This document shows, in pieces, positions 34,287-42,770 of a stretch of DNA of 64,000 bases; positions within the stretch are counted from its first letter, which is position 1; every line of letters starts with the position of its first letter. Both the position numbers and the translations under genes were made by a program. Origin of the DNA: Pedobacter sp. FW305-3-2-15-E-R2A2 (GTDB taxonomy: Bacteria > Bacteroidota > Bacteroidia > Sphingobacteriales > Sphingobacteriaceae); contig NZ_CP151803.1 in assembly GCF_038446955.1 (NCBI RefSeq), positions 7,192,001 to 7,256,000 on the forward strand, in the 5' to 3' direction. Under the pieces are notes generated by a model, which saw nothing but the letters and a program-made list of their open reading frames with translations, made no database searches and had not been told where the DNA came from.

Positions 34287-36653
34287 ATGAAAAAAACAAT
34301 TGCATTATTTCTGCTTTTAGGCGCTGCTGCACAGGCACAGCAAGTTGCTCCTCTTACCGTTGAAAAGATTATGCGGGATCAGAAGTGGCTCGGGGTAGCG
34401 CCTTCTAATTTCCGTTGGGCTGCTGATAGTAAAACGGTCTTCTTTGACTGGAACCCTGAAAATAAAGAGAAAAATGAAGGATATCAGGTAAATGTCTCTT
34501 CCGGGAAAATAGAGAAGGTCAGCGAAAAACTCAAAGAGTCCGCAATTGGGATGAGTTATACTTATGCTGACAATGGGGGCATGGGAATTGCCGAAAAAGG
34601 AGGGGACATCTACCTCTACAACTTAAAAACAAAGAAAGAGCAACGCCTGACGCGTACACTGGAAAGAGAAAGCAATGCCAGTTTCCTTAAAAATGGAAAT
34701 GTGGTTTTTCAGCGTGGCGAAAACCTCTTTCTACTGGACCTGAATAGCAATGAAATTCGTCAGTTGACCAATTTTGTAAAAGGAAAACAGGCCGCAGCTG
34801 CGGATAAAAAGAAAATTTTGACTCAGGATACCTGGCTAAAAGAAGATCAGGCAAATCTGTTTGACATCATAAAAAAGAGAAATAAAGAAAACAACCCGGC
34901 GAAAGGAATCTTTGATAAGGCGAATGATTCCTCAAAAGAGAAACCTTTAAGAGCGCTATATCTTGGAGAAAAGTTTTTGTCGGGACTGGTAATCAGTCCG
35001 GATGCAAGGTATGTGAGTTATAAATTGATCACTCCCCCTTCAGGCGGCACGAATACCATCATTCCCAACTATGTCACTTCTTCCGGATATACGGAGGATA
35101 TTGCCGGGCGGACTAAAGTCGGAGAGCCAATGCCAACTTATGAAAGCTTTATTTACGATCAGCAAAGAGATACAGTGTATAGCGTGCATACGGAGCAAAT
35201 TCCTGGAATAAAAGATCTTCCGGACTACGTAAAGGATTATCCTAAGCAACTGGAAGAACGTAAGAAAAAGAATGAAGACCGACAAGTAAACTTAAGCGGA
35301 CCTTTTTGGAATGAATCAGGAAGCGCAGCAATCCTGGTTGCCGATGCCCTGGACAACAAGGACCTCTGGATTCTCAAACTAGATGCGGCAACAGGAAACC
35401 TGAGCATTGTAGACCGCCAGAGAGATGAAGCCTGGATTGGCGGACCTGGTATCGGGCCCCGAAATATCGGATGGGTAGATCAAAACCGTTTTTATTTTCA
35501 AAGCGAAGCCAGTGGATATAGCCACCTTTACCTGGCCAATATCACAACTGGAGAAAAGAAACAGCTGACTTCCGGCAAATGGGAAGTACAAAAGCTACAG
35601 CTTTCCAAAGACAAAAAGACCTTCTATATCAGTGGAAATAAAACACACCCGGGGATTACCCATTTTTACAAACTGGATGTAAACGGAGGGGATCTGATTC
35701 AACTCACGGGCATGAAGGGCGGAAACGACGTAACGCTTTCACCAGATGAAAAGTGGCTGGCGATTAACTATTCGTATATGAATAAGCCCTGGGAGCTGTA
35801 TTTGCAAGCCAATAAGCCAGGAGCAAAAGCAGTGCAGGTAACAAATTCTTCTTCCAGGGAGTTCAATTCTTATCAATGGAGAGAACCAGATCTGGTTTCT
35901 TTCAAAAACCGGTATGGAGCCGATGTCTATGCCAGAGTCTATCCGGCAGCGAAGCCACATCCAAATCGTCCTGCAGTTGTGTTTGTCCATGGTGCCGGGT
36001 ATTTACAAAATGTACATTACTGGTGGAGTCAGTATTCCAGGGAATACATGTTTAATAATTTGCTGGCAGATAATGGATATACGGTAATTGACATCGATTA
36101 TACGGCAAGTTCAGGATATGGAAGGGATCACCGTACAGGAATTTACAGACATATGGGAGGAAAAGACCTGACAGATCAGGTGGACGGTGTGAAAATGTTG
36201 GTAGAGAAGTACAATGTAGATCCTAAGCATGTGGGCTTATATGGCGGCTCCTACGGCGGTTTCATTACCTTGATGGCCTTATTCACCGAAGCAGATGTTT
36301 TTGCCAGTGGAGGGGCGCTGAGGTCGGTTACGGACTGGGCACATTACAATCACGGTTATACTTCAAATATTTTAAATGAACCTTATAATGATGAATTGGC
36401 TTATAAACGCAGTTCGCCGATCTATTTTGCAGATGGTTTAAAGGGTAATTTATTAATGTGTCACGGCATGGTGGATGTAAATGTGCACTTCCAGGACATC
36501 GTCAGACTTTCCCAAAGGCTGATAGAACTGGGAAAAAACAACTGGGAACTGGCGGTTTATCCGGTTGAAGATCATGGTTTTGTCGAGCCGTCAAGCTGGA
36601 CAGATGAGTATAAAAGGATCTTTAAACTATTTGAAACGACGTTGAAAAAGTAA
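34287..36653 (+). CDS. S9-family prolyl oligopeptidase / dipeptidyl peptidase, secreted
   Basis: A 788-residue serine peptidase with signal peptide IALFLLLGAAAQAQ. An N-terminal beta-propeller (about 40-530) has repeats such as SPDEKWLAINYSYM. The C-terminal alpha/beta hydrolase has nucleophile GGSYGGF, the acid in HGMVDVNVHF and His in VEDHGF. This is the DPP-IV-like S9B/S9C architecture. Its ATG abuts the M14 stop (TAA-ATG), so it is the last gene of a secreted peptide-degrading operon: carboxy-terminal trimming by M14 plus N-terminal or internal cleavage by S9. Confidence 0.95.
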   Translation: MKKTIALFLLLGAAAQAQQVAPLTVEKIMRDQKWLGVAPSNFRWAADSKTVFFDWNPENKEKNEGYQVNVSSGKIEKVSEKLKESAIGMSYTYADNGGMGIAEKGGDIYLYNLKTKKEQRLTRTLERESNASFLKNGNVVFQRGENLFLLDLNSNEIRQLTNFVKGKQAAAADKKKILTQDTWLKEDQANLFDIIKKRNKENNPAKGIFDKANDSSKEKPLRALYLGEKFLSGLVISPDARYVSYKLITPPSGGTNTIIPNYVTSSGYTEDIAGRTKVGEPMPTYESFIYDQQRDTVYSVHTEQIPGIKDLPDYVKDYPKQLEERKKKNEDRQVNLSGPFWNESGSAAILVADALDNKDLWILKLDAATGNLSIVDRQRDEAWIGGPGIGPRNIGWVDQNRFYFQSEASGYSHLYLANITTGEKKQLTSGKWEVQKLQLSKDKKTFYISGNKTHPGITHFYKLDVNGGDLIQLTGMKGGNDVTLSPDEKWLAINYSYMNKPWELYLQANKPGAKAVQVTNSSSREFNSYQWREPDLVSFKNRYGADVYARVYPAAKPHPNRPAVVFVHGAGYLQNVHYWWSQYSREYMFNNLLADNGYTVIDIDYTASSGYGRDHRTGIYRHMGGKDLTDQVDGVKMLVEKYNVDPKHVGLYGGSYGGFITLMALFTEADVFASGGALRSVTDWAHYNHGYTSNILNEPYNDELAYKRSSPIYFADGLKGNLLMCHGMVDVNVHFQDIVRLSQRLIELGKNNWELAVYPVEDHGFVEPSSWTDEYKRIFKLFETTLKK

Positions 36654-36741
36654 ATAGAGAGAAACTAAATGTCAAAGATAGAAGTATAGTTTTTGTCTAT
36701 ATGTCTATCAGTATTAAGTATCTGTTATCTCTTAAATTTGG

Positions 36742-36772
36742 TTGCATTTGAGGGGATATAGCCTTACCTTTG
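36742..36772 (+). promoter_or_regulatory. Predicted promoter of the peroxiredoxin gene
   Basis: TTG 36742-36744, 20-nt spacer, TACCTTTG 36765-36772, identical in spacing and -7 sequence to the efp promoter. The start codon is 21 nt downstream. Confidence 0.75.
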
Positions 36773-36792
36773 TGCAACGAAAAAAAAACATT

Positions 36793-37338
36793 ATGATAAA
36801 TATAGGTCAACAATTTCCATCATTCTCGAAAACAGCTGTAGTAAGCATAGAAAAAGGTAAAGAATTCGAAACTTTAACTTCAGATTCTTTAATCAACGAC
36901 AACAACCAATGGACTTGTATGTTCTGGTGGCCAAAAGATTTTACTTTCGTTTGCCCTACAGAAATCGCTGAATTTAACAATAACTATGGCGAATTCCGTG
37001 ACCGTGATACTACCTTGATCGGTGCATCTACGGATTCTGAGTTTGTTCACGCTGCATGGAGAAACAACCATGATGATTTACGTGGTTTGAAATTCCCAAT
37101 GTTAGCAGATACTTCTAAATCTTTAGCTGAAGCTTTAGACATTTTAGAGCCAAATGAAAAAATCGCTTACCGTGCTACTTTCATCATCGATCCTCAAGGT
37201 ATCGTTCGTTGGGCTAGTGTAAATGATTTAAGCGTTGGCCGTAACGTTAAAGAAGTTATCAGAGTACTTGATGCTTTGCAAACTGACGAACTTTGTCCTT
37301 GTAACTGGGAAAAAGGTCAGGAAACTTTAACTGTATAA
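36793..37338 (+). CDS. ahpC: Peroxiredoxin (AhpC/Prx-like)
   Basis: A 181-residue 2-Cys peroxiredoxin that reduces peroxides. Peroxidatic Cys54 is in TFVCPTEI, resolving cysteines are near the C-terminus in ELCPCNW (Cys168 and Cys170), and Cys42 is extra. ATG 36793 gives MINIGQQFPSF; in-frame codons upstream lie in the promoter. The next gene encodes AhpD, which can reduce AhpC by a CxxC pair, so the two form a peroxide defence unit. No ahpF lies in the window. Highly biased codon use (AAC, TTC, GGT) suggests high expression. Confidence 0.9.
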   Translation: MINIGQQFPSFSKTAVVSIEKGKEFETLTSDSLINDNNQWTCMFWWPKDFTFVCPTEIAEFNNNYGEFRDRDTTLIGASTDSEFVHAAWRNNHDDLRGLKFPMLADTSKSLAEALDILEPNEKIAYRATFIIDPQGIVRWASVNDLSVGRNVKEVIRVLDALQTDELCPCNWEKGQETLTV

Positions 37339-37359
37339 TTTACTGTTCCAAATAATGAG

Positions 37360-37396
37360 AATCCCTGTAAAATGCATTTTTGCAGGGATTTCTTTT
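37360..37396 (+). terminator. Hairpin between ahpC and ahpD, attenuator or terminator
   Basis: Stem AATCCCTG / CAGGGATT (37360-37367 with 37383-37390), with an inner AAAA/TTTT pairing and TGCA loop, followed by TCTTTTA. It ends 20 nt before the ahpD start, so it may lower expression of ahpD relative to ahpC. Confidence 0.65.
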
Positions 37397-37416
37397 ACCC
37401 TAAAAATTTGAATATC

Positions 37417-38001
37417 ATGAGTGAAGTGACAGAAACCATCCAGGAATTACTAGCAGTAGTAGGTCTTGATGCTGATTACAGAAATGAAAGCCTGATCCTT
37501 TTAGAAAAGGGAAATTCAAGATATGTACGCGATTTAAAACTAAATTTCAGCAGTACTTTTACTTCAGGACACCTGACAGATAAAGAATGTGCCCTGATCG
37601 CTTTAAGCATCGCTGTAAATAACAACAATAAAGTCCTTACTGATTTCTTCGAGAAACTGGCTGTGACGAAAGAAGCGACAGCAGAAGAAATTGCTGAAGC
37701 CGTAGGATGTGCCTCATTATTGGCTTTAAACAATGTGTTTTATCGTTTCCGTCATTTTACAGGAAAAGAGAAATACACACAAATCCCTGCCCGTGTACGC
37801 ATGCAAATCATGAGCAGTCCTGTAACAGGGAAAGAGTTCTTTGAGTTGATGAGCATCGCTGTATCAGCGGTTAACGGATGCGAAATGTGTGTAAATGCAC
37901 ATGAGAAATCTATCCTTGCTCTGGGTGCAACAGAAGAAAGAGTATTTGATGCCGTGCGCATCGCCTCTATCGTTACTTCTGCAGGCAAAGTGATTTATTA
38001 A
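37417..38001 (+). CDS. ahpD: Alkyl hydroperoxidase AhpD-like protein (carboxymuconolactone decarboxylase fold)
   Basis: A 194-residue all-helical AhpD-family protein. The redox motif is CEMCVNAHE: Cys155, Cys158 and His162, with Glu in the preceding helix. In Mycobacterium tuberculosis AhpD is reduced by lipoamide-linked enzymes and in turn reduces AhpC, and here it sits next to an AhpC-like gene, consistent with that route. ATG 37417 gives MSEVTETIQ, the normal N-terminus; an in-frame codon at 37372 would start inside the intergenic hairpin. Length is close to mycobacterial AhpD. Confidence 0.92.
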   Translation: MSEVTETIQELLAVVGLDADYRNESLILLEKGNSRYVRDLKLNFSSTFTSGHLTDKECALIALSIAVNNNNKVLTDFFEKLAVTKEATAEEIAEAVGCASLLALNNVFYRFRHFTGKEKYTQIPARVRMQIMSSPVTGKEFFELMSIAVSAVNGCEMCVNAHEKSILALGATEERVFDAVRIASIVTSAGKVIY

Positions 38002-38011
38002 TATTCCGCTT

Positions 38012-38131
38012 TAAGACCATGATAATTAAGGTCTTACTTAAAAAAGAAGCATTACTATTCAAAGGCTGAAACCTTTTTCGCTGAAAAAGCGCAAAATGTT
38101 CTAGGCCTTTTCATAGAACGCTTCTTTTTTT
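38012..38131 (+). other. Branched folded element downstream of ahpD (terminator or small RNA)
   Basis: Beginning 10 nt after the ahpD stop. First hairpin: TAAGACC / GGTCTTA (38012-38018 with 38030-38036). An outer stem AAAAAAGAAGC / GCTTCTTTTTT (38040-38050 with 38120-38130) then encloses three hairpins: AAAGG / CCTTT (38061-38065, 38072-38076), TTTTCGCT / AGCG-AAAA (38075-38082, 38088-38096, alternative pairing with the first) and GTTCTA / TAGAAC (38098-38103, 38114-38119). The outer stem ends in a T run on both strands, so it can terminate both ways. Pairings are read by eye. Confidence 0.6.
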
Positions 38132-38296
38132 ATGAAATGAAGTTCCCTGCAGGATGCTTGCCCCGAAAGATTTAGCAACATCATGATCGTCTCAAAAAAG
38201 CAAATCAGCTTCATACCGTGGTCAGCTTAACTAACCTTCCAGCAAACGAAGCCTTGCCTTTACCTAGCCCTCCAACCGATGGAGCAGGATTTTTAT
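38132..38296. other. Intergenic stretch between two folded elements, no gene seen
   Basis: Part of the 385-bp gap between ahpD and convergent ppc. It has no open frame with convincing coding character, no promoter-like TAnnTTTG in a sensible place and no repeat I can see. The gap is otherwise filled by the folded elements at 38012-38131 and 38297-38380. Confidence 0.6.
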
Positions 38297-38380
38297 AAAA
38301 AAAGAACTACCCTTTGAAGACATTCGAATATTTGCCCTTCAGCAAAGATTCGGGGATGAAAAGAGTAGTTCCATTTTTTT
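38297..38380 (-). terminator. Folded terminator of ppc with internal hairpin
   Basis: Outer stem GAACTAC / GTAGTTC (38304-38310 with 38365-38371) flanked by A7 (38297-38303) and T7 (38374-38380). Inside is a hairpin CGAAT-A-TTTGC / GCAAA-G-ATTCG (38325-38335 with 38342-38352), one mismatch, 6-nt loop. On the minus strand it begins 6 nt after the ppc stop and ends in T7. Same overall plan as the element after ahpD. Confidence 0.75.
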
Positions 38381-38386
38381 ATAAGT

Positions 38387-40975
38387 TTAAGCGAGATTCC
38401 TACCCGCATTTACGATGCCATAGACCGTTCTGATGGATAGTTTTTCCAGAGATTGTTGTTCTTCCTCTGTAATTTCACTTTGAAGTTGTTCTAACGCATA
38501 ATGCTGGATCAATACCAATGGAAGAACAATCTTCTCCCTAACCGAAATAGAGCGTTTCTCAACAGGATAATTTTCCATTAAGGTCTCATGTCCGGACAGC
38601 TTTAATAAAAGTTCCTTAGACAGCTCAAATTCGTCATAAAGCATTTTCCAGAAAGCACCATATTCTTTGTCATTCGCAAAATGGGCCGTAATCGAGAAAT
38701 CAGCCTTGCTCATAGACATCATACAGTTGTCGATAATGGTTTTAAAGTATCCTGATTCCTGATAAGTTTTAACCACTTTATCCCAGTTCCCTTGGTTTTC
38801 CTGATTTTTCAATGCCGTTCCTATACCATAGAAGCCGGGAATGTTTTGTTTTAACTGGCTCCATGCTGTTACAAAGCTGATTGCCCTCAGGTCTTCCAGT
38901 TTTAAGGATCCGCCTGAATTTCTTTTTACCGGCCTGCTACTGATCGTAATTTTTGAAAGCAGCTTTAAAGGGGAGAACTTCTCCAGATAGCTCAGGAATA
39001 AAGGATGTTTACGTAAAGACACATAAGACTCATAGCTGTTGGTTGCCATTTCATCCAGTAAGTTTTTATGTAGGGGATCCAATAAAATGTTGTGCTTTTC
39101 TTTCATTCCTGCAGAGATTCCGGCATTGATCAATTGCTCCATATTGAATTCTGCACTATCGATGGAGCCATACTGAGAACTGATGGTTTGCCCCTGGATG
39201 GTCAGCTGAATATTTTTATTGGCAATTTCTTTACCCATGGAAGCATAGAAGCGGTGAGTTTTACCTCCTCCTCTTGATGGAGGGCCTCCTCTGCCATCGA
39301 AAAAGGCCAGTTGGATGTTGTGTTTATCTGCGGTAGCTGTAAGGGCTACTTTGGCGTTGAAAATTGACCAGTTGGCCATTAAATAGCCGCCATCTTTGGT
39401 ACTATCAGAGAAACCCAGCATGATGTGCTGTTTTCCTCCTCTATAGGCCAGATGCTTTTTGTAGAAAGGATGGCTATATAAGGTTTCCATAATTTCTGCA
39501 GCATCCGCAAGGTCATGAACAGTTTCAAAAAGAGGGACGAAATCTACAGTTAGATCATCTTCTGTCCAGCCGTTCCATAGGAAAAGCTCCATCAGTTGTA
39601 AGATATCGCTGGCCTGCTGACAATTGCTGATAATGAACCTATGGCAGGCCATCTCCCCATTACTTTGCTGGATTTGTTTGATTTCGGCAATGGTTTCCAG
39701 GGTATCCTGTGTTAAAGAATCCGGTTGTTCCGTATAATTTACCTTCGCGCTTTTAAAGACCAAAGCTTTGATCTTCTGTTCTTCACTTAAGGTATCGTAG
39801 TTTTCAGGATATAAAGCGTTGATTGGTTTGTTATTCCTGCAATAGGCATGAACATCCCTTAGTACCCTGCTGTCTTGTCTGATGTCCAGAGAGGCAAAAT
39901 GACTGCCATAAAGCTCTACTTTACGGATAAGGTCTGAAACGAGGTCAGAAAACAGGCCATCATGGTCTTCTACCAGGGTAGTTTTTATTTTATTCAGATT
40001 CTCTATTAAGAAATCTGCGATGTTTTCTGTCTCAATATTGGGATCAAAGGCATTTTTGTACAGGACATCATGAATAAGAGAAATATTGTCTTCTACTCCT
40101 CTAAAGGTAATGCGGCGTTTCAGATTTCTGAAATCCCTGTAATAGCACCTGAAGAGAATCTGGCGGAGCATTTTAGACACTTGAATGGTCGAATCTGTAT
40201 GCACATTTGGATTTCCGTCACGATCTCCGCCTGGCCAGAAGCCCAGTTCTATGATCTTTTTGGATGCCAGGTTATAGTCATTTAAGCTTTGGTCGATTTC
40301 CGATTGAATGTTTGCCGCGGCAAAATAAAACACATTTTCAAGATACCAGGCCAGACTCAATGCTTCATCCACCGGGGTTGGCGACTTTTTATTGAAAAAA
40401 GGCGTTTTTCCCAGCTGTTGCAGCAATTGATTGATGGTCGAGATATCATTGGTTTTTATCGCTGAGGTCAGATCGGTAATGATTGACAGCACACTTCCAG
40501 GGTAAAACTGGGTAGGGTGGGCAGTTAAGACCAACCGTAAGGAAAACTCATCAATCAGTTTTTCTATTTTTTCGTTCAGGGCTTTGTTGTCGATCCCCTT
40601 CTTCAGATAAACCAGTAAAGCACTGTGTTCTTCATCTGCATTTAGTTTATTGAAGGAGGCATCTTCAACAGCATCAAACAATACGACCTGACGTTCTATA
40701 TATTGAATGAAGCGGAAAAGTAAGTCTATAATGTCTTTTTTAGAATTATTTTGAGTGTACTTTTCAAAAAATGCATTGATGATTCCTGCTGGCGTTTCGT
40801 GGTTCTTGACACCGTCTTCACAATATTTAATGAAGAGTGGAAGTAGGGTTCCGGTATCTTTTACTTTGTAGAAGGGAAGGGTAAGGAAAAGGCTGTTATA
40901 AAGTTCAAATCTGGATACAACTTCATTGTTAAAAACAGATTCTCTCTGACCTTTTGCGCGTTGTTTCTGCATCAT
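38387..40975 (-). CDS. ppc: Phosphoenolpyruvate carboxylase
   Basis: An 862-residue enzyme that carboxylates phosphoenolpyruvate to oxaloacetate, replenishing the citric acid cycle. Motifs: LVLTAHPTQ (catalytic His), GFWPGGDRDGNPNVH, LGFSDSTKDGGYLMANW and FDGRGGPPSRGGG, all standard. The protein is slightly shorter than E. coli Ppc (883). The C-terminus (VYGIVNAGRNLA) differs slightly from the usual family ending (TGxRNTG). It is monocistronic, convergent with ahpD and with a structured terminator at 38297-38380. Confidence 0.96.
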   Translation of the reverse strand: MMQKQRAKGQRESVFNNEVVSRFELYNSLFLTLPFYKVKDTGTLLPLFIKYCEDGVKNHETPAGIINAFFEKYTQNNSKKDIIDLLFRFIQYIERQVVLFDAVEDASFNKLNADEEHSALLVYLKKGIDNKALNEKIEKLIDEFSLRLVLTAHPTQFYPGSVLSIITDLTSAIKTNDISTINQLLQQLGKTPFFNKKSPTPVDEALSLAWYLENVFYFAAANIQSEIDQSLNDYNLASKKIIELGFWPGGDRDGNPNVHTDSTIQVSKMLRQILFRCYYRDFRNLKRRITFRGVEDNISLIHDVLYKNAFDPNIETENIADFLIENLNKIKTTLVEDHDGLFSDLVSDLIRKVELYGSHFASLDIRQDSRVLRDVHAYCRNNKPINALYPENYDTLSEEQKIKALVFKSAKVNYTEQPDSLTQDTLETIAEIKQIQQSNGEMACHRFIISNCQQASDILQLMELFLWNGWTEDDLTVDFVPLFETVHDLADAAEIMETLYSHPFYKKHLAYRGGKQHIMLGFSDSTKDGGYLMANWSIFNAKVALTATADKHNIQLAFFDGRGGPPSRGGGKTHRFYASMGKEIANKNIQLTIQGQTISSQYGSIDSAEFNMEQLINAGISAGMKEKHNILLDPLHKNLLDEMATNSYESYVSLRKHPLFLSYLEKFSPLKLLSKITISSRPVKRNSGGSLKLEDLRAISFVTAWSQLKQNIPGFYGIGTALKNQENQGNWDKVVKTYQESGYFKTIIDNCMMSMSKADFSITAHFANDKEYGAFWKMLYDEFELSKELLLKLSGHETLMENYPVEKRSISVREKIVLPLVLIQHYALEQLQSEITEEEQQSLEKLSIRTVYGIVNAGRNLA

Positions 40976-40983
40976 TTTTTTTA

Positions 40984-41019
40984 GATCATTTTTTCGAGCT
41001 TAAAGTACCAAAAATGATC
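40984..41019 (-). promoter_or_regulatory. Inverted repeat in the ppc leader
   Basis: Arms GATCATTTTT / AAAAATGATC (40984-40993 with 41010-41019), 16-nt spacer, starting 9 nt upstream of the ppc ATG. It could be a leader hairpin or an operator. No matching TAnnTTTG box was found next to it. Confidence 0.45.
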
Positions 41020-41179
41020 CAAAAAACTGCGAAAAGACTCAATTAATTAATTTGATATTTTTCGCAGAAATCTGTAACTTAGATTCATAGAGGTTAAACA
41101 AATCCTTTTAAAAGTATGTGCGGATTTTAAGGCCCCAGGGGCCATAAATGAAGTAAAATTAATTGTTATTTTTTTGGGT

Positions 41180-41215
41180 AAAACGGGCGTTAAGATTAAT
41201 CTTAACGCCCGTTTT
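41180..41215 (-). terminator. Perfect 36-bp palindrome after the efflux operon
   Basis: Arms AAAACGGGCGTTAAGATT / AATCTTAACGCCCGTTTT (41180-41197 and 41198-41215), exact complements with no spacer. It begins 2 nt after the emrB-like stop. A hairpin with U4 at its foot would act as terminator on either strand; the T tract on the minus side is short. Confidence 0.75.
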
Positions 41216-41217
41216 GA

Positions 41218-42765
41218 TTAATGGACATCTGCCGGAATGGCGACATTTTTCTTGAATTTCTGTAAATATAGCAGCGGAATTGAGCACAACAGGACCAATC
41301 CTGCTACCCAATAAGCATCACTATACGTAAGTAATAAACTTTGTTTTGTTACCGTACCTTCGATGGCTTTGGTGGCCAGAACTTTAGCATCCAGGTAATT
41401 GTATCCTTTCGCCATGAAATTATGGATAAAGCCATTAAACCTTTCCGTAAATGCCGGATTATACTCGTTAACATTGACCAGCAAATTGCTGCGGTGAAAA
41501 CCCTGACGAACGTGAATAAGAGTCGTCAAGGCAGCAATACCGAAAGAACCACCCAATTGTCTCATCATGTTATTCAGACCGGAACCTTGTCCGATTTCCG
41601 CACCTTTAAGGTCCTGAATCGCCAAGGTAGTCAAGGGTACAAATAATAGTGCCATACCTACTCCTCTGATCACCAGTGGAAGGAAGAAATCTCCCGTTCC
41701 TGATTGTAAGGTAGACTTACTCAGCATAGAACAGAAAACGAAGAAAAGGAACATCCCAATGGTCGCCATAAACTGTGCCGGTACATTTTTCTTCAGCATA
41801 ATCCCGATAAAAGGCATCATTACAATCGTACACAGACCTCCGGGGAAGAGTAATTCTCCTGTTTGAAGGGCAGAAAAGCCCAGTAAATTCTGACAAAAAA
41901 TCGGGAATACGAACACCGATCCATATAAACCGAAGCCTAAGATGAAGGAAGTGAACATCCCCACAGAAAAGCTCCGGTGGCGCATGATCTTAAAGTTCAC
42001 AATAGGATGGTCTGTACTCAGTTCCCTCCAGATGAAAAGCAATACCCCAAGCACCGAAGTTACGGCAAGGGCTGTGATGTAAGGTGTGGCGAACCAATCT
42101 TCGCTTTCTCCTTTTTCCAGTACCGTTTGCAAACTTCCTACTGCTACGGCCAGCAAAACGATGCCCCACCAGTCTACCGGCATTCCTTTCCCGTCTTTTG
42201 GCGTTTCCCTGACAAAGGCGTAGGTACAGTAGGCTGCGAGAATCCCTATCGGAATATTTACGTAAAAGATCCATGGCCAGGAACTGATTTCCAGAAGATA
42301 GCCCCCAATCGTTGGACCAACAGTAGGACCAACAACGGCACCTAATCCAAATAAGGCAGTGGCAATTCCCACATCCTCACGAGGCCAGGTTTCGATTAAG
42401 ATCGCTTGTGCAGTAGAGATTAATCCACCTCCGGCAAGTCCTTGCAGAATTCTAAAGGCAATCAGTTCTTCCAGGTTTGTCGCATTTCCGCAGAGAAATG
42501 AGGCGATGGTAAAGAGAATGATGGAAAAAAGGAAATAATTTTTTCGTCCGAAGCGACTACCCAGCCAGCCCGACATGGGCAATACAATAACGTTGGCAAC
42601 CGCATAACCGGTAGATAACCAGGCTACATCCTCCAGGGTTGCGCCTAAGTTACCTTGTATCTGGGGTATAGCAACGTTTACAATGGTCGTATCAATCAGC
42701 TCTAATAGCGAGGCTGTGATCACCGTAAACGTGATAACCCATTTTTTTAAACCTTTCTCGGCCAT
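41218..42765 (-). CDS. DHA2-family (EmrB/QacA) major facilitator efflux pump
   Basis: A 515-residue, about 14-helix MFS transporter. Family signatures: DTTIVNVAIPQIQGNLG (motif D1), GRFGRKNYFL (motif A, with GSRFGRK), LQGLAGGGLI (motif B) and GAVVGPTVGPTIGGYLLE (motif C of antiporters). It should exchange drugs for protons across the inner membrane, working with the adjacent HlyD-type adaptor and TolC-like channel as an EmrAB-TolC pump. It is the last gene of the tetR-led operon, 5 nt after the adaptor. Substrate unknown. Confidence 0.95.
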   Translation of the reverse strand: MAEKGLKKWVITFTVITASLLELIDTTIVNVAIPQIQGNLGATLEDVAWLSTGYAVANVIVLPMSGWLGSRFGRKNYFLFSIILFTIASFLCGNATNLEELIAFRILQGLAGGGLISTAQAILIETWPREDVGIATALFGLGAVVGPTVGPTIGGYLLEISSWPWIFYVNIPIGILAAYCTYAFVRETPKDGKGMPVDWWGIVLLAVAVGSLQTVLEKGESEDWFATPYITALAVTSVLGVLLFIWRELSTDHPIVNFKIMRHRSFSVGMFTSFILGFGLYGSVFVFPIFCQNLLGFSALQTGELLFPGGLCTIVMMPFIGIMLKKNVPAQFMATIGMFLFFVFCSMLSKSTLQSGTGDFFLPLVIRGVGMALLFVPLTTLAIQDLKGAEIGQGSGLNNMMRQLGGSFGIAALTTLIHVRQGFHRSNLLVNVNEYNPAFTERFNGFIHNFMAKGYNYLDAKVLATKAIEGTVTKQSLLLTYSDAYWVAGLVLLCSIPLLYLQKFKKNVAIPADVH

Positions 42766-42770
42766 TTTTT

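Noticed and set aside
38132..38296. A small protein gene in the ahpD-ppc gap
   Set aside because: No frame with a sensible start, length and codon use; the gap is mostly folded elements.
41977..42345. 122-codon plus-strand frame inside the efflux pump gene
   Set aside because: It is the antisense of conserved transmembrane segments, has no signal or domain and no promoter.
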